NCBI RefSeq assembly: GCF_000002075.1
Contig: NW_004797478.1
Location: 446,197 to 510,196, forward strand
Origin: Aplysia californica
Lineage: Eukaryota; Mollusca; Gastropoda; Aplysiida; Aplysiidae
DNA: 64,000 nt
Reading direction: 5' to 3'
The notes beneath the pieces are model-generated. The model made no database searches and had not been told where the DNA came from. It was given only the letters and a program-made list of their open reading frames with translations. Every line of letters begins with the position of its first letter. The first letter of the stretch is position 1. Shown one piece after another: positions 22,301 to 32,405 of this stretch. The position numbers and the translations under genes are program-made.

Positions 22301-25300
22301 ACAAGTGGTTTGGGTTTTTTTTAGTTATAAGTATGAACTGTTATGATTCAGTATGGTGAGTTCCCATTCTACCTGACCCATTCATAGAAACTTTTTCATC
22401 GAAAATCTTTTATAAATTTTTTTTTTTAAATATTTTTTTAAAAAATCTATATAATACAATTCTGGTGGTTCAATCTTTGCGTCTTAAGAAGAAACCACAC
22501 GCTTTTCCAACCTCAAAATCTAAACAGAACATTCAATATGCCTAAGAGCATGATGGAGCCAGATTTTTATTGTTTTTAACGTAAGAATTTATTAAACCTT
22601 ATCCATACGTCGTGTTTTACTATCATATCCATACCACATGGGAAACTCTGTGCCACCACTTTCCAAAGGGTAAATTTACTCGTTAATCCGATCGGTACGC
22701 TTTGCATAGCAGTCTCTCAAAATGATTTTTTGAGAAATACTGAAAGTTTCATAGAGATCTTTGGACTAGAAGTCTTCTCAAATGTGAAGAATACAACCAT
22801 GGGGGTACAAAGTGACCCCAGGGTATACGAATAGGGTTAAATTGTAAATTTCAATTGCTACATACATTGGAAGTCGGATTCAACGAAAACTCGGATTCAG
22901 CAAAAGGAGTTGGATTTCCTGGGGGGGTGGTTATTCATAAAAATCAATAAAAATAACTCAGAGTCAACGAACACATAAATGAGCAAGCTCAGATTCAACG
23001 CAGTCGCTTGCAGTTGCAGGAACAACAAAAGGAGACCTCCTTCTTTTTCTTTCCTCATCCTTACTATCATCATTTTACCTCTACTTCTTTTGTATGTTTG
23101 TCTCTCTCTTTTGAACTGCTATTTCTGGGGTGCCTTGATAGTCGAAGCAGACTTTGTACTGTTGAGGCTATAGGGGTGAGCAGAGTAAGCCTGATTCTCC
23201 GTTTGGACTTCTCTATTGACATCCACTCATTGGTGCTCATTTGATCTTATGCAGTTGCTAGCACTGTAAAACTGTACTAAAACTAAGCAGTTGCAGGGTG
23301 AACAGTCCCCGCTGACATGGCTTTGCCACTTTGCTCATTTTTCTCCCGAAGTGAACCATATCTAATCCTGGAAACCATCTATGGTACTGCATCGTAAACC
23401 ATTATTCTCTTTACCGTTTGGTTTATATCTTATGCGACTAATCAGCGGCCTTCTTTCGTACCAACACACATGTTGTTAGCATGCACGCATGCGGTTAAGA
23501 ATCTAGAGGAGCAATACCTCAATAAAAAACACCAGTCCTGTGGCTGACCATCTGCCATAAGGATACACAACTGTAGGTCAATCAACCTTACACAAATCCT
23601 AATCTCACAGTGTACCTACTACGTGCTAATGGGATAAATGGCTATAGGACTAAGTAGTCGCTAATGTTGGCTTCTAAGCAAAAGGGATGGCGCCAGGCGT
23701 ATGGACTCTGTAAGGACATCCCCTGTCCCTTCCCTGGTATAGGGCTCTGCCAGGGTGACTGTTTTTTTCTCTACCTTAGAAAAACCAAACATTAGTAAAA
23801 GTTTAGAAAATCTAAAAAGGAAACGGCGCAGGAGCAAGGGAGAACGTGCTCCTTTTGCAAAGCTCTCTCCTGAATCATTGCTGAGGACTGAGGGTAGGAG
23901 AGGGAGGAGGAGAGGAAAGAGAGGAGTTGCTAGTAAAAGAAGAACAGGGTAAAGAAAGAATCAGGGAAAAACAGACAGGCTCAAAATGGAAAACATCTGC
24001 ATTGGCTATTGGAATTGCCGCAGACTTCTTTAATTTGCAGGAGACCAATTCTAAAACCTTTTCATGTCCTGGGTACACGTCATATATATCAACCCAGTGA
24101 GCCCGACTCATCGTGTATCAGCCACACTGGTTAGGAATGGTAGCCTACACTGGGTAAGAGGCGTCTCTGCTTGGGACAAGGAGGACAGGGAGCTACAATC
24201 ACTTGAGCTAACGATCCGCAACAGGTCATGGGTCATTGTTAATCTCTATGCTGGAGGTGGAAAACTTGTCAAGGAAGATGACTGGGAGTTTCTCCATGAG
24301 CTATGCGATCTTGGAGATGTTGTCCTAATTGTTGGGGACTTCAATGCTAGAAGCTCGGCCTGGGGCCATGTCAACGAAAATGGTCAGGGAAAAGCTTTAG
24401 ACAGCAAGTTGATTGAAAGTGATCTCCACATCGTCAACATTTCCACCATGACAAGACTATATCAAAGAACTGGCGAGCAGGACTCCAATATTGATCTGGC
24501 CCTGATCAAAACAAGTGGCGAAGCTTTTACACAATGGAGTGTACTGGCAGATCATGGTAGCGACCACCTGCCATGCTCAGTTCTAATACAGTCCGTGCCG
24601 GCTATAAGCACGCCGGCCTTAAGCACGTTTCGGACTCAAGCACGCTAAACGGCTCTTACTGAATTTTTGCTATATAAATTACACCCCTATAAGCATGGTA
24701 ACTTCGGCTTCAAGCACGCTTCATTTACAAGGCAGTCAATATTTTCATGATGACCCATCGAAGTTCGAACACAGTTTACACCGCAACAGTGGAGTGTGTC
24801 AAGAGAAACACAAAGAACGCAAGTGATGGACACACACACTCGCACGGGCGGAGAGGAAGGCAAAGAGATGCACACAGCCGTTCGTGCGGACATAGGATCT
24901 AGCCTAGGCCTAGGGCAAAGCTACACACGATCCAAAAAAAAAAAAGGGAGTCGGGGAGATGAGAAAGGGAGGCTGGCTGCGATTTCACCTTTGACCCTCG
25001 CTACCCATTAATCCTGATTGTGTATCACGCGCGAGGTGGGATGGAGGCGGTGGTATGAGTGACACAGCGGGCAGTGGTACGCACAGGCAGTGTGTTACAG
25101 TAGGCCTAGTGTGCTGTATCGTGGAGTCTAAATTAAGTTTTCATTTCCCATTCGACCACAAACAAAAACAAACAAGCGAACAAAAACTACCATGGCGGGT
25201 GTCTAAATAACAGTGCACACTTTTGTGGGACCACTACAGGCCTACTTACAAACAAAGGGAAATAGCACGGGGAATTTTCTACATGAAGATCTCTGGATTA

Positions 25301-28300
25301 TGTCTACTTCGCACTTAAGCACGCTTCGGCTTTAAGCGCGCTTAAGCTTTCTCCCGATGACCGTGCTTAAAGCCGGCATGGACTGTAATCAAAGGGTGCA
25401 AAGGCAGTGAAACAAAAGGTCAAGAGGGTGTTTAAGTACAAACCAGACACCTCGGCCTTGGGAGGCCTGAGAAAGAAAACCTGGAACAGAGAACCTTTAA
25501 GATCTAATGTTGCACAGCCACCATTGTGGAGCAAGGAAATTGATTGCCTGTGGAAAGAGAAGAGGAAAGCTGTTAAGGACTTGCAAAGAAAGAGGAAGAA
25601 ACCCAATGTCACAGGAAGAAAGGGAGGCAGCTAAAGAGAAGATGAGGCAGGCTCGAGATAAGTTCAAAGCTGAAGCAGATAGGACTTAAAAGACAAAGTG
25701 GGAAGAGTTTGTGAAAAACATTGCAGCTGAGAAGGCACTCTCAAAGTTCTGGAAACTGCAAAAGAAGATATGTGGACAGGGTCACTCAAAAACCACCGTG
25801 AATGTGAAGGACGAGTCAGGAAAGACACTCCAAACTGATGAAGAGAAAGGAAGGGCTTTCTTGGACCGATTCATACGTCAAACACACCTGGGAAATATAG
25901 ACTCAAGAAAGGAAGTTGAAAGAGATATTTCAAATGCGCTGACCCCACAGATGTATGCAAACTACGAGGATGCGAAGAGGTTTCCCGAACATTAAAACAT
26001 GCCTATGACAGTGCTGGAGGGCAGAATAGTGTAAGGTATTGCCGTATGAAAGAAGCAGACGATGAGATGATTGAAGAAATGACAAAAAACTTCAACATGA
26101 GCACTGGCACTGGCAAAATCCCTGAAGAATGGTTGCACAGCTCTTTGAAACCAATCCCCAAACCAAGAAAAGACCATTCGGCTCTCAGTGGTTACTGGAT
26201 CATAGCCATGCAGAACACCTATGAGAAAATTCTGGACGGATATCAGCACACTTTGAGAAGAAGTCACCGTTACCAAATGAGCTTGGCAGCTATAGACCCC
26301 ATCAAGAAACTGCTGTGAATGCAGCAGTCGTGGCGTATGACATCTATGAAGGCTTTCAGCAGCGGAAGAAAACAGTTGTGATGGCACTTGACCTTGAAGA
26401 TGCTTACAACCGGGTCAACTATGAACGTTTGATCGACGGCCTCCTGGAATTTGATGTGGACATATGGCTGATAAGATGAGTAGCTGTAGCCCTAGTGGAG
26501 AGAAAAATGGCTCTGAGACGGGGTGAATGGACTTCAGATCCCATATCAATTTCTCCAGGATTGCCCCAAGGATCCCCCCTTTCTCCTGTGCTTTTCAATG
26601 TGTACACTTCACAGGTAATGATGCATCAGAAGGAATCTGGACGTGTCCTGAGCTTTGCAGATGACTTAATGGCATACAAGCACAGAGATGACAGACTTCA
26701 GCTGGCAAGGAACATGGAGAAAAGATTTCACTCTGTTGTTAAATGGTACGACCAAAATGAAGCAGTTATCCATCCTTCAAAAGCAAAGGTACTTTGGTGT
26801 TCCCTCGTAACAGGATTGTTCAAGACATAACTCCTCCAATCACTTTCAACTATGAGGTTATCGACAGACAGTCAGAGCTGAAGTATCTGGGAATAGCATG
26901 TGGATCATGTTGTTACAAAGGCCAATGTGGGTGCAATCAAGACCATGGCAGCCGCTCTGACTCTACAAAGAGTGCTCTTCCTGATGTTGCAGCTGGTCGT
27001 CTTATCTGTCATTGATTACGGATTGGACTGTCTCACTCTGTTTGACACACAGATCACAAAGCTGGATTGAATGCAGAATGAGGTAATGAGAGCATTGCTG
27101 GGCTGCACCAAGGACACTCTAATATTGTACATGCGCTTCTTGCTAGGTTTAAGTGGCATCAGAGTATGCCGTAGGATAGCGCAAGCAAAGATGTATCTAA
27201 GTGTAATGGGCAAGAAAGATCATCCACTACACAAAGTACTTCATGACAAAAAGAGAGGCAGAATCAAAAGAGGAAAATCTTGGATGGCAGAAGTAGAGGA
27301 TTCTCTCAGTAAAGTCTGTGTACCTGAAAATCTACCACTTGGCGAAGAATGGACACAGGTGGCAGAGAATACAGGGACCTCACCTAGGTCGAAGTAAGCA
27401 TGGGCAGAGACAGAAGAAATGTTGCAGCTTCCGTCAACGAGAGTGATATCATCGAGATTGTTGACAGAAACTCGAAAGCAGGCGATCTTGTAATTTATAC
27501 AGATGGCTCAGTGAAAAGAGATAACCAACTAAGTGGATGGGGATTTGTTGCATTCCCAACAATAAAATCATCCACAGTGCATCTGGAGCCTGCAGCAGGG
27601 CTACATCAAATATGCGAATGGAAATTGAAGCCATCACGAAAGCACTTGAATGGATGGCCCAAGATCGTCCCCACACAACCCATGCTGTTCTCATCACAGA
27701 TTCCATGTGTACCCCTAGAAAGATCGAAAAAGGTTTCCAGAGACCAGAATGGATTCAACTGATTGAAGCAACGCCAATAAGATCGCTCACATGTATTTTC
27801 TGCCCTGGCCATGCAGGCAGTAAAGGAAATGAAAAAGCCGAGAGACTGGCTGGTGAGGCCACCTCAGTAGACATCATGGTTCAAGCAGACAAGGTCGATA
27901 TCCTGAAATGTCTCTCTCGCCACCTGATTAAAGAGGAAGATAAGGAGGCAGAGGCCAGTACTGCTGTGGAGAGGATAATGGTTTTGGGAGTACAAAAAGG
28001 AAGCAGAAAATCTGGCACCCTTAAAGGAAAGAACAGAAGAACATTCAACCAGATATGCACCGGCACAATCAGTAGAAAGGTCCTCGCAACTTTTTGGAGA
28101 GAGCAACGATGCATCAATGGACATGTCCGGAATGCAAGGATGTTGCTTCCTGAAACAATGGAACAATATAGATGATAGATGACACAGGCGTACATTTGAT
28201 AAAATTGGCCGTTTTGCACTGTGTGTGCTTGGTAGTGTTCAGTGTATTTTCCTGGAATTTTCCAGCATTTCTTCGTATGGCATCATAGAAACTAAAATTC

Positions 28301-31300
28301 CTCTCTATTGAAACCAAAGTACTTTTGGTTGAGAAAGTCAAATACATTATACATTATACATTTCTCGCTTGGTGCCTGTAATTATCTACACAAAAACCTT
28401 ATGTTTGCTATAACAAACTCTCGGATTGAAGGAAATTGAAGGTCAAGCCTGACGACTTTGCTGAATCTGAGTTCCACTGTATGTTTGTGAAATACTCCAG
28501 AATTGAGACATTGATTTCCTATTCCACTTTTTAAAATTCTGTTCAGTATTGGCTCACAGCTGCATAGGTAAAAGCATACGGGAATCTCTAATGCATGCTT
28601 TACTTACTGCCGACTCTGTATTATTATAAAATGTTGAACAAGACGCTTTTTTAAAGAAATTAACTATAAATGTCCCATGTATTTCAAGTGTTGAGACTTA
28701 CCATACGACAATTTGTTCTATTCTCTAGTGATCCAACCCCTTGCTGTTTAAAAAGCTATTTTTTGTGTGTATAATATGACACTTTTAGAGGAATGAATAA
28801 AACGGCAAAGATGTGTGTGGGGGGGGGGGGATTGGATTTTTTTAAATAATTTGTTTGAGGTCCAAATATCTATACATATGAGATATAATTCTGGTGAAGC
28901 CGACCTTTGCGTCACTTTTTAGAAGAAGCCAGACACTCTTCGGAACTCGAATTTTAAATGAAGGTACCTCTAACCTTCGAGCTAAAGAATTATAAAGCTG
29001 TATGTTTTGATCACAGTGGATTGTTATGAAATACTCCAGAATTGAGCTACTGCTTTACAATTCCTCTTTTAATAAGAAATGTGCGTGTCGGCTATTCAGT
29101 ATAGGTTCAAAGTTGGTTAGTGAGTTTAGGTTCACAATGTCATGTGTATGTCTGTGACACAGCTTTTAGGTGGGAGGTCATTTGGATGGGTCCTTGAGCA
29201 ACACACAATAACCCTAACTTAGTTTAAACAGGGCACTGCACAGTGGTGACCAGCAATTGTGTGCGGATTGTCATTGTTTGTGACATTGTGTATTATTCAT
29301 GCATTTTATTTATTTATTTGTGTGATTATGTGTGTTATCATAAAACAAATTTCCCGCCAGATCAGTAAAGTGGAATTTATGTTTATTTTTATTCTTTATT
29401 TAGTTTATATTATATTCCAAAGACACAGTAACATCCAGACTTTCGTCAATTAGGCGTGCCTGTAATGGCAGTCGAAAGTGATACATGATGGTCAGAGCCC
29501 TGAGTTTTAGGTTATCATGCCAAAAGTATGTGGGCTGTCAGTTATTATATACTTGCTGTCATGCCCCATGCATAAATGATGTGCTGACTTGTGTGTGCTG
29601 GGGAGGAGGGGATTTGTCAGGTGGTTTGAATTAGCATTTTAGTATGTTATGAAGGACTACTTTATGGTTCTTTAGAGTACTGAACGACCTTAATTGTCTG
29701 ATGGCTTTTAAAAATTCCTTTATTGAAATGTGTTAGAAAGAAAGACTTGAAAGGATTGCAATAACTTTTTTTATACACTTATTGACTTAAATATAAATCT
29801 AATGTTGTTTTATTTATGTAATTTAGAATATACATGTAAGTGTTTCTAGCAGCAGATAGATTTATGCACTCATGTAATCACTGTTCTGTTTAAAAAAGCA
29901 TTTTGTTGCACTTCAACTGCACTTTTATTGGAGCTCTATGAAGCATCTAAATGTGTTGAAAGAGGTGAATTGATAAAGAGTTCCTTGGCAAAAACTCACT
30001 TGTCCTATATGGCAAGAAAGAGAAACATAGCTTGTTTTCCCCATACTCATGTTTTAGCTTCGAGTTACAGTCTGTAAATTAATTTCCATTGTCACAAGTC
30101 ACAATGTCTGACCACTTTTGGAAAATTTTTAGAAATTCTACTGTTTGTGGCAGACATGTTTTCTCATTTTTCTCCTTTCAAAACTTGTGGACAAAATTAA
30201 AATAGACTTTGTCATGGAACTATTCATACGTATGTCTCAAGGTAGAAATTTGTACCACTTTCTTGTTTGTTTATTACAGTATAAAGCATTGAGTTTTTGA
30301 GTCTTAAAGAAAACAACCAATGTTTCAGGACAAATACGATGACATGCTGATTGGTGTGAAGTCAACAGCACTCAAGCTTGGAGACAACACAAAGCCTTGG
30401 CTGTATGGTTTTACTGCCCTTATGTCGGGAGGGTTAACCACAGCTGGTTTAATGAATGATATGACTTGGCCTTACTACGCTGCCGTTGCCATCACATGTG
30501 GAAGGCTGGCTCAGCAGGTAGAGTGGGGAGTCTTGAACATCGTAGCAGTAACAGTGGGGGATTCGTTAGGTGGCAAGTTTTACCTCATTGAGGATACACA
30601 TTCTGGTCATTCAACAATGCTTTAATGTTCTGTTTTGAGGCATAACTTTAGTATTATTTAAACAGATTTTGCGAATTCGTTTTCTTTATCTGAAACTTTA
30701 AAAGGCATACAACAACATGCATACCATGAAGTATGCAAACTCGTGTTTCTGATTTGAGAATGATGGTTCAAAATGTGCCGAAACATTTCCTCTCTCTGCT
30801 GCTGATTGGACACATGTGTCTGCTCTACGTCCTGAAAGAGTAAAAAGAGTTTAGATTTGCCATCATGGGTGGTTGGCGGGTGCTCTGGTGTGGTTTGCTC
30901 CTTCTTTCCTATCAAACATCTATCATCTTTTTCTCCCTTCCTTTTATTTTGTTTTGTTACTCTCTTGTAACACCTCTATTCTTCAGCACTTATATGACCT
31001 TATTGTGTTGCAAGTGCCATAAAACTCTTACTAAAAAGATTTGCCATCACTCTGATTCATCAGTTACTACACAGGTCTTTTATTGACTCACAAGGTCATA
31101 CAAGAATGGGCTAATGACCTGGAGTGGCTGGGTCATCAAGTAATAACAACAAAGGGTACCTATGATAATAATATGTACACTTGGAACATTTTTGGGTGTT
31201 TTTTATTTGTATATCTTGACCGTATTTTATTGAATTTTCTAATTGCACTTTTAAAATCAACTGTTTCATGTAAGAATCTGCCAAAATCCATTTTGAAAAA

Positions 31301-32405
31301 TGATATAGGTATTACAGAGTCTTACGCTGAGCAGTCGAATTGCGCACATGGTCACGAAAAATTTGCTTCATTTTCGTCAATTAGAATTAATTTTTAAACC
31401 TTGCAGTGAGCATGTCTTATCTAAAAGTTTTTGAAGTTATAGTGATAGTTTGTAGTCTTATCCTTTCCAATTGAGTGTTTTTTGTGTGGACACTTGAAAC
31501 AGACTTTTGGACTGAGATGGTTTGACTTTATCATCTTTGAGGAACTATTGCCCATTAAAAGGAAGATAAAAAAGGAAGCAACATGATAGAGAAGATCATG
31601 ATTGATCAGACTTGCATATGTTTAGTAAATCGGTGAGTGACAAGTATAAACTTGAAAGGCTTCTGAGATGGTTAGAGGAGCAGAGGAAAACCAAGAACAA
31701 GGGAGAGAAAGATAGAGGCAAAAGCCGAGACACTAGTCTAAATAATGATGATGATAATAATAATGATGATGATGATGACAATAATAAATGATATTTTTGT
31801 ATGGCGCAAATTCTTGCTCAACAGTGAGCTGTATATTTTTTCCCCTGCAGACCTGATAGCTTTCTGAAACCATCTCAACTTCCTTGGAAGCATACAGTGC
31901 AAGCTTCCATTTTACAGGCTCTAAATCACTAACACACTGACAAGATCTTTTGCTGTGTATGTCCATATCCATTCACACTTGGTGAAGTGAGGAAAATTGT
32001 GTTCCCCAAGAATACATCGTTGAGCCGATCTGAGCTTTGAACCTCTGAACCCACAACCTCATTAGAATTCTAGAAGTGAAAGATTCATAGGACAGACATA
32101 TTTTGGAGTACTTTTTTGATGGCTTGTACTCGTTATGGAGTTTGGAGGTTTGAAGGCAAGAGAAGGGGGCGGGGGGGTTGGGTTTTTGTGCATCTTGTTT
32201 TTTTAACTTTTCTTATGTTTAAAGTGGTTTTTGTTTCCTTTTTCAGACATACTCGGTTGATCTGAATAGTGCTGATGACTGCGCCAAAACTTTTCGGGGT
32301 AACTTCTACCTAGGGGTTGTGATGTTTGTCGGCATTATCATGGCCAACATTCAGAAGTCTAAGCGACAAAGGGCTGACGATGACGGATTTGAAGTGGACG
32401 CTTGA
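6778..32405 (+). CDS. COQ2: COQ2, 4-hydroxybenzoate polyprenyltransferase (whole gene)
   Basis: COQ2 joins a polyprenyl tail to 4-hydroxybenzoate in the inner mitochondrial membrane, the first membrane step of ubiquinone synthesis. Coding exons are 6778-7366, 8783-8949, 9515-9636, 10372-10457, then either 14625-14755 or 18885-19018, then 30329-30517 and 32247-32405. All junctions are GT-AG and in phase, giving 481 residues with the downstream alternative exon and 480 with the upstream one. Residues 1-185 form a Ser/Thr-rich leader unlike the conserved core and longer than in vertebrates. The core starts near [10 protein letters not shown] (about 187-197). The first Asp motif NDMWDKDFD is at 242-250, and the second, DTIYAHQDKYDD, at 360-371 spans the alternative exon and the next one. 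Several hydrophobic stretches fit the UbiA fold. Gene identity is certain by family resemblance; expression is not shown. Confidence 0.95.
7690..8006. mobile_element. TTAA-flanked MITE (lineage 2)
   Basis: TTAA at both ends, with inverted ends ACTTACAGTACCG (left) and its near complement before the right TTAA (CAGTACTGTAAGTA). The length is 317 bp with no coding capacity. It is piggyBac-like by target site only. Confidence 0.65.
8360..8493 (-). mobile_element. SINE family A, 5' part
   Basis: On the - strand this reads GGGCTCTCATAGTCG, then GGGTTCGAAATC, then the CTCCTTTCACCTCCTTTC phrase. This is the tRNA-like head of the family seen whole at 12029-12541 and 18036-18530. The 3' half is missing. 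Confidence 0.75.
8520..8640 (-). mobile_element. SINE family B, 5' fragment
   Basis: The phrase TTTTCCAAGGACACAACGTT followed by a degraded tRNA-like head matches the right part of the SINE at 5322-5676. Confidence 0.6.
8783..8949 (+). CDS. COQ2: COQ2 coding exon 2 (first Asp-rich motif)
   Basis: Residues 197-252, from [13 protein letters not shown] to [11 protein letters not shown]. The NDxxDxxxD motif binds the Mg-diphosphate of the prenyl donor in UbiA enzymes. Acceptor TTTTCAG; donor GTTAGT is non-consensus at position 3 but keeps GT. Confidence 0.95.
9515..9636 (+). CDS. COQ2: COQ2 coding exon 3
   Basis: Residues 253-292 plus two bases, starting [20 protein letters not shown]. This is the conserved loop and next helix after the first Asp motif. 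Acceptor GTGCAG, donor GTGAGC, phase 2 exit. Confidence 0.93.
10372..10457 (+). CDS. COQ2: COQ2 coding exon 4
   Basis: A short exon encoding [20 protein letters not shown] and then [10 protein letters not shown], the family's YPLxKRxxYWPQLxLG segment. It has no in-frame ATG of its own and was found by homology between exons 3 and 5. Donor GTAAGG. It exits after one base of a Gly codon, completed by GG at the start of either alternative exon. Confidence 0.93.
11290..11731. mobile_element. 442-bp MITE with 33-bp terminal inverted repeats
   Basis: The left end ATATGTGAGGCAG (11290) through AATCAGGCTCTC (11322) is repeated inverted at 11699-11731 with one visible mismatch. No coding capacity. 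The target duplication cannot be separated from the palindromic CATATATG context, so the superfamily is open. Confidence 0.75.
12029..12541 (+). mobile_element. SINE family A, full copy
   Basis: The tRNA-like head GGGCTCTCATGGCCTAGAGG has a good A box (TGGCCTAGAGG) and B box (GGTTCGAATC). A CT-rich body follows, then the phrase CGTTAAAGATCCTTTGGTGG. It ends in the tail CTCATATGACCTTATTTAG...CGTAAAACACTTACC, which is shared with other repeats in this window. Confidence 0.85.
12702..13475. mobile_element. TA-flanked pogo/Tigger-like MITE
   Basis: Ends CAGTGAAACTGGGATACAAC (left) and CAGTAAAACTCGGATATC (right, on the - strand), each bordered by TA, fit the pogo/Tigger branch of Tc1-mariner. It contains a 100-N gap flanked by poly-C, so its true length is unknown. 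Confidence 0.65.
12824..12923. other. Assembly gap, 100 N
   Basis: Exactly 100 N between poly-C runs on both sides. A round number suggests a gap of unknown size, and the poly-C run probably caused the break. Confidence 0.98.
14625..14755 (+). CDS. COQ2: COQ2 alternative exon 5, rhodoquinone type (coq-2e-like)
   Basis: 131 nt, encoding 44 residues in place of 18885-19018: [12 protein letters not shown] at the start and [10 protein letters not shown] at the end. It keeps the family frame (GW at 11-12, YDTIY) but differs from the downstream exon at about half of its residues and is one residue shorter. At the two positions known from C. elegans COQ-2 as 204 and 243 it has Leu (position 4) and Ser (YSHQ), as in the coq-2e form needed for rhodoquinone. 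Acceptor TTTTCCCAG; donor GTATAT, weaker than the other copy's GTAAGG. Entry phase 1 and exit phase 0 are the same as its partner. Function is inferred from the residue signature. Confidence 0.9.
18036..18530 (+). mobile_element. SINE family A, older copy
   Basis: The same head, CT-rich body and tail as the copy at 12029, more diverged (B box reads ATTCGAAACC). It ends CGTAAAACACTTACCAA directly into a poly-C run. Confidence 0.85.
18531..18558. repeat. 28-C homopolymer
   Basis: Uninterrupted C tract at the 3' end of a SINE, inside the intron between the two alternative COQ2 exons and 326 nt upstream of the second. Confidence 0.95.
18885..19018 (+). CDS. COQ2: COQ2 alternative exon 5, ubiquinone type (coq-2a-like)
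   Basis: 134 nt, 45 residues: [18 protein letters not shown], then [20 protein letters not shown] and AHQ. This closely resembles the vertebrate COQ2 segment ([25 protein letters not shown]), so it is the standard exon. Position 4 is Phe and position 43 is Ala. They are 39 residues apart, the same spacing as 204 and 243 in C. elegans. Acceptor CTTCTTGTAG, donor GTAAGG. It supplies the first half of the second Asp motif, completed by DKYDD in the next exon. Confidence 0.95.
19296..19780. mobile_element. TA-flanked pogo/Tigger-like MITE, 485 bp
   Basis: CAGTGGAAACCATATAACTG at the left and CAGTGAAAACCTGATATAAC on the - strand at the right, both bordered by TA. Internal phrases such as GGTAATAACAGGGATCCGG repeat the ends. 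There is no transposase. Confidence 0.7.
21260..21437 (+). repeat. Short repeat family D, copy 2
   Basis: Starts TCATGGGTGGATGGTGAATG and ends GCACTTATATGATCC...CTTAAAACTCTAAC, matching 30862-31035 throughout. Confidence 0.8.
21912..22158. mobile_element. TTAA-flanked MITE (lineage 3), 247 bp
   Basis: TTAA at both ends and inverted ends CTCTTTATCTCCGAGG / CTCTTCATCTCCGGCT. No coding capacity. Confidence 0.7.
22592..22840. mobile_element. TTAA-flanked MITE (lineage 1), uninterrupted copy
   Basis: 249 bp between TTAA sites, with ends CCTTATCCATACG and CGAATAGGG. It matches, in reverse orientation, the two outer pieces of the interrupted element at 633-3837, and so shows what the insertion site looked like before the THAP-bearing element entered. 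Confidence 0.8.
23010..23285 (+). repeat. Short repeat family E, copy 1
   Basis: A T- and CT-rich body followed by GAGCAGAGTAAGCCTGATTC and a tail ending GTAAAACTGTACTAAAAC. It pairs with 56860-57119. Confidence 0.75.
23750..28175 (+). mobile_element. I-group LINE with endonuclease, RT and RNase H (decayed)
   Basis: Domains in order. A basic leader lies at 23790-23950. An APE-type endonuclease at about 23985-24586 has [20 protein letters not shown] and GSDHLP. The linker is at 25400-25990. Reverse transcriptase at about 26040-26810 has motif [14 protein letters not shown], motif [15 protein letters not shown] and motif [11 protein letters not shown]. RNase H at about 27480-27870 keeps its residues: [23 protein letters not shown] and [20 protein letters not shown] plus RNase H places it in the I/R1/LOA group. 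Several frame changes and a few stops separate the domains, and a 797-bp DNA transposon sits between endonuclease and linker, so it is dead. Confidence 0.85.
24589..25385. mobile_element. TA-flanked Tc1-mariner/pogo-like MITE inside the LINE
   Basis: 797 bp with inverted ends CAGTCCGTGCCGGCTATAAG and CAGTCCATGCCGGCTTTAAG, bordered by TA on both sides. Subterminal copies of the AAGCACGCTTCGG theme occur at both ends (24650-24720, 25310-25370). It interrupts the endonuclease-to-RT linker of the LINE, so it is the younger of the two. Confidence 0.85.
30329..30517 (+). CDS. COQ2: COQ2 coding exon 6 (second Asp-rich motif)
   Basis: 63 residues, [20 protein letters not shown] through ITCGRLAQQ. 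It starts with DKYDD, completing the second catalytic Asp motif begun in either alternative exon, followed by the family's IGxKSTAL signature. Phase 0 in and out; acceptor GTTTCAG, donor GTAGAG. Confidence 0.95.
30862..31035 (+). repeat. Short repeat family D, copy 3
   Basis: The best-preserved copy: CATCATGGGTGGTTGGCGGG at the start and GCACTTATATGACCTTATTG then CATAAAACTCTTACTAAAAA at the end. Confidence 0.8.
31741..32062 (-). mobile_element. SINE family B, diverged copy
   Basis: Shares GCATACAGTGCAAGC, ACTGACAAGATCTTT and GGTGAAGTGAGGAAAATT with 5322-5676. The head is worn and the tail is (AAT/GAT)n on the + strand. Confidence 0.75.
32247..32405 (+). CDS. COQ2: COQ2 coding exon 7 and stop
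   Basis: 52 residues, [20 protein letters not shown] through the last hydrophobic segment [15 protein letters not shown], then a charged tail [16 protein letters not shown] and TGA. It matches the conserved DI-RPEDCW-KF end of COQ2 in position and length. Confidence 0.95.
   Translation, partial: TYSVDLNSADDCAKTFRGNFYLGVVMFVGIIMANIQKSKRQRADDDGFEVDA

Larger units (their letters stand above)
22865..28479. mobile_element. pogo/Tigger-like element interrupted by a LINE
   Basis: The left end CATTGGAAGTCGGATTCAAC and the right end, read on the - strand as CAGTGGAACTCAGATTCAGC, are inverted partners bordered by TA. The LINE at 23750-28175 lies between them, so the LINE, or a composite, entered an existing pogo-like element. 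The exact junctions are not resolved. Confidence 0.5.
19019..30328 (+). other. COQ2 intron 5, transposon-rich
   Basis: 11.3 kb. Mobile elements listed separately occupy 19296-19780, 21260-21437, 21912-22158, 22592-22840 and 22865-28479. Stretches 19781-21259 and 28480-30328 contain no gene or repeat I can name; a short T-rich CTCT run lies near 20310. Confidence 0.85.
30518..32246 (+). other. COQ2 intron 6
   Basis: 1729 bp holding repeat D copy 3 (30862-31035) and SINE B (31741-32062). Nothing else is recognised. Confidence 0.85.
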
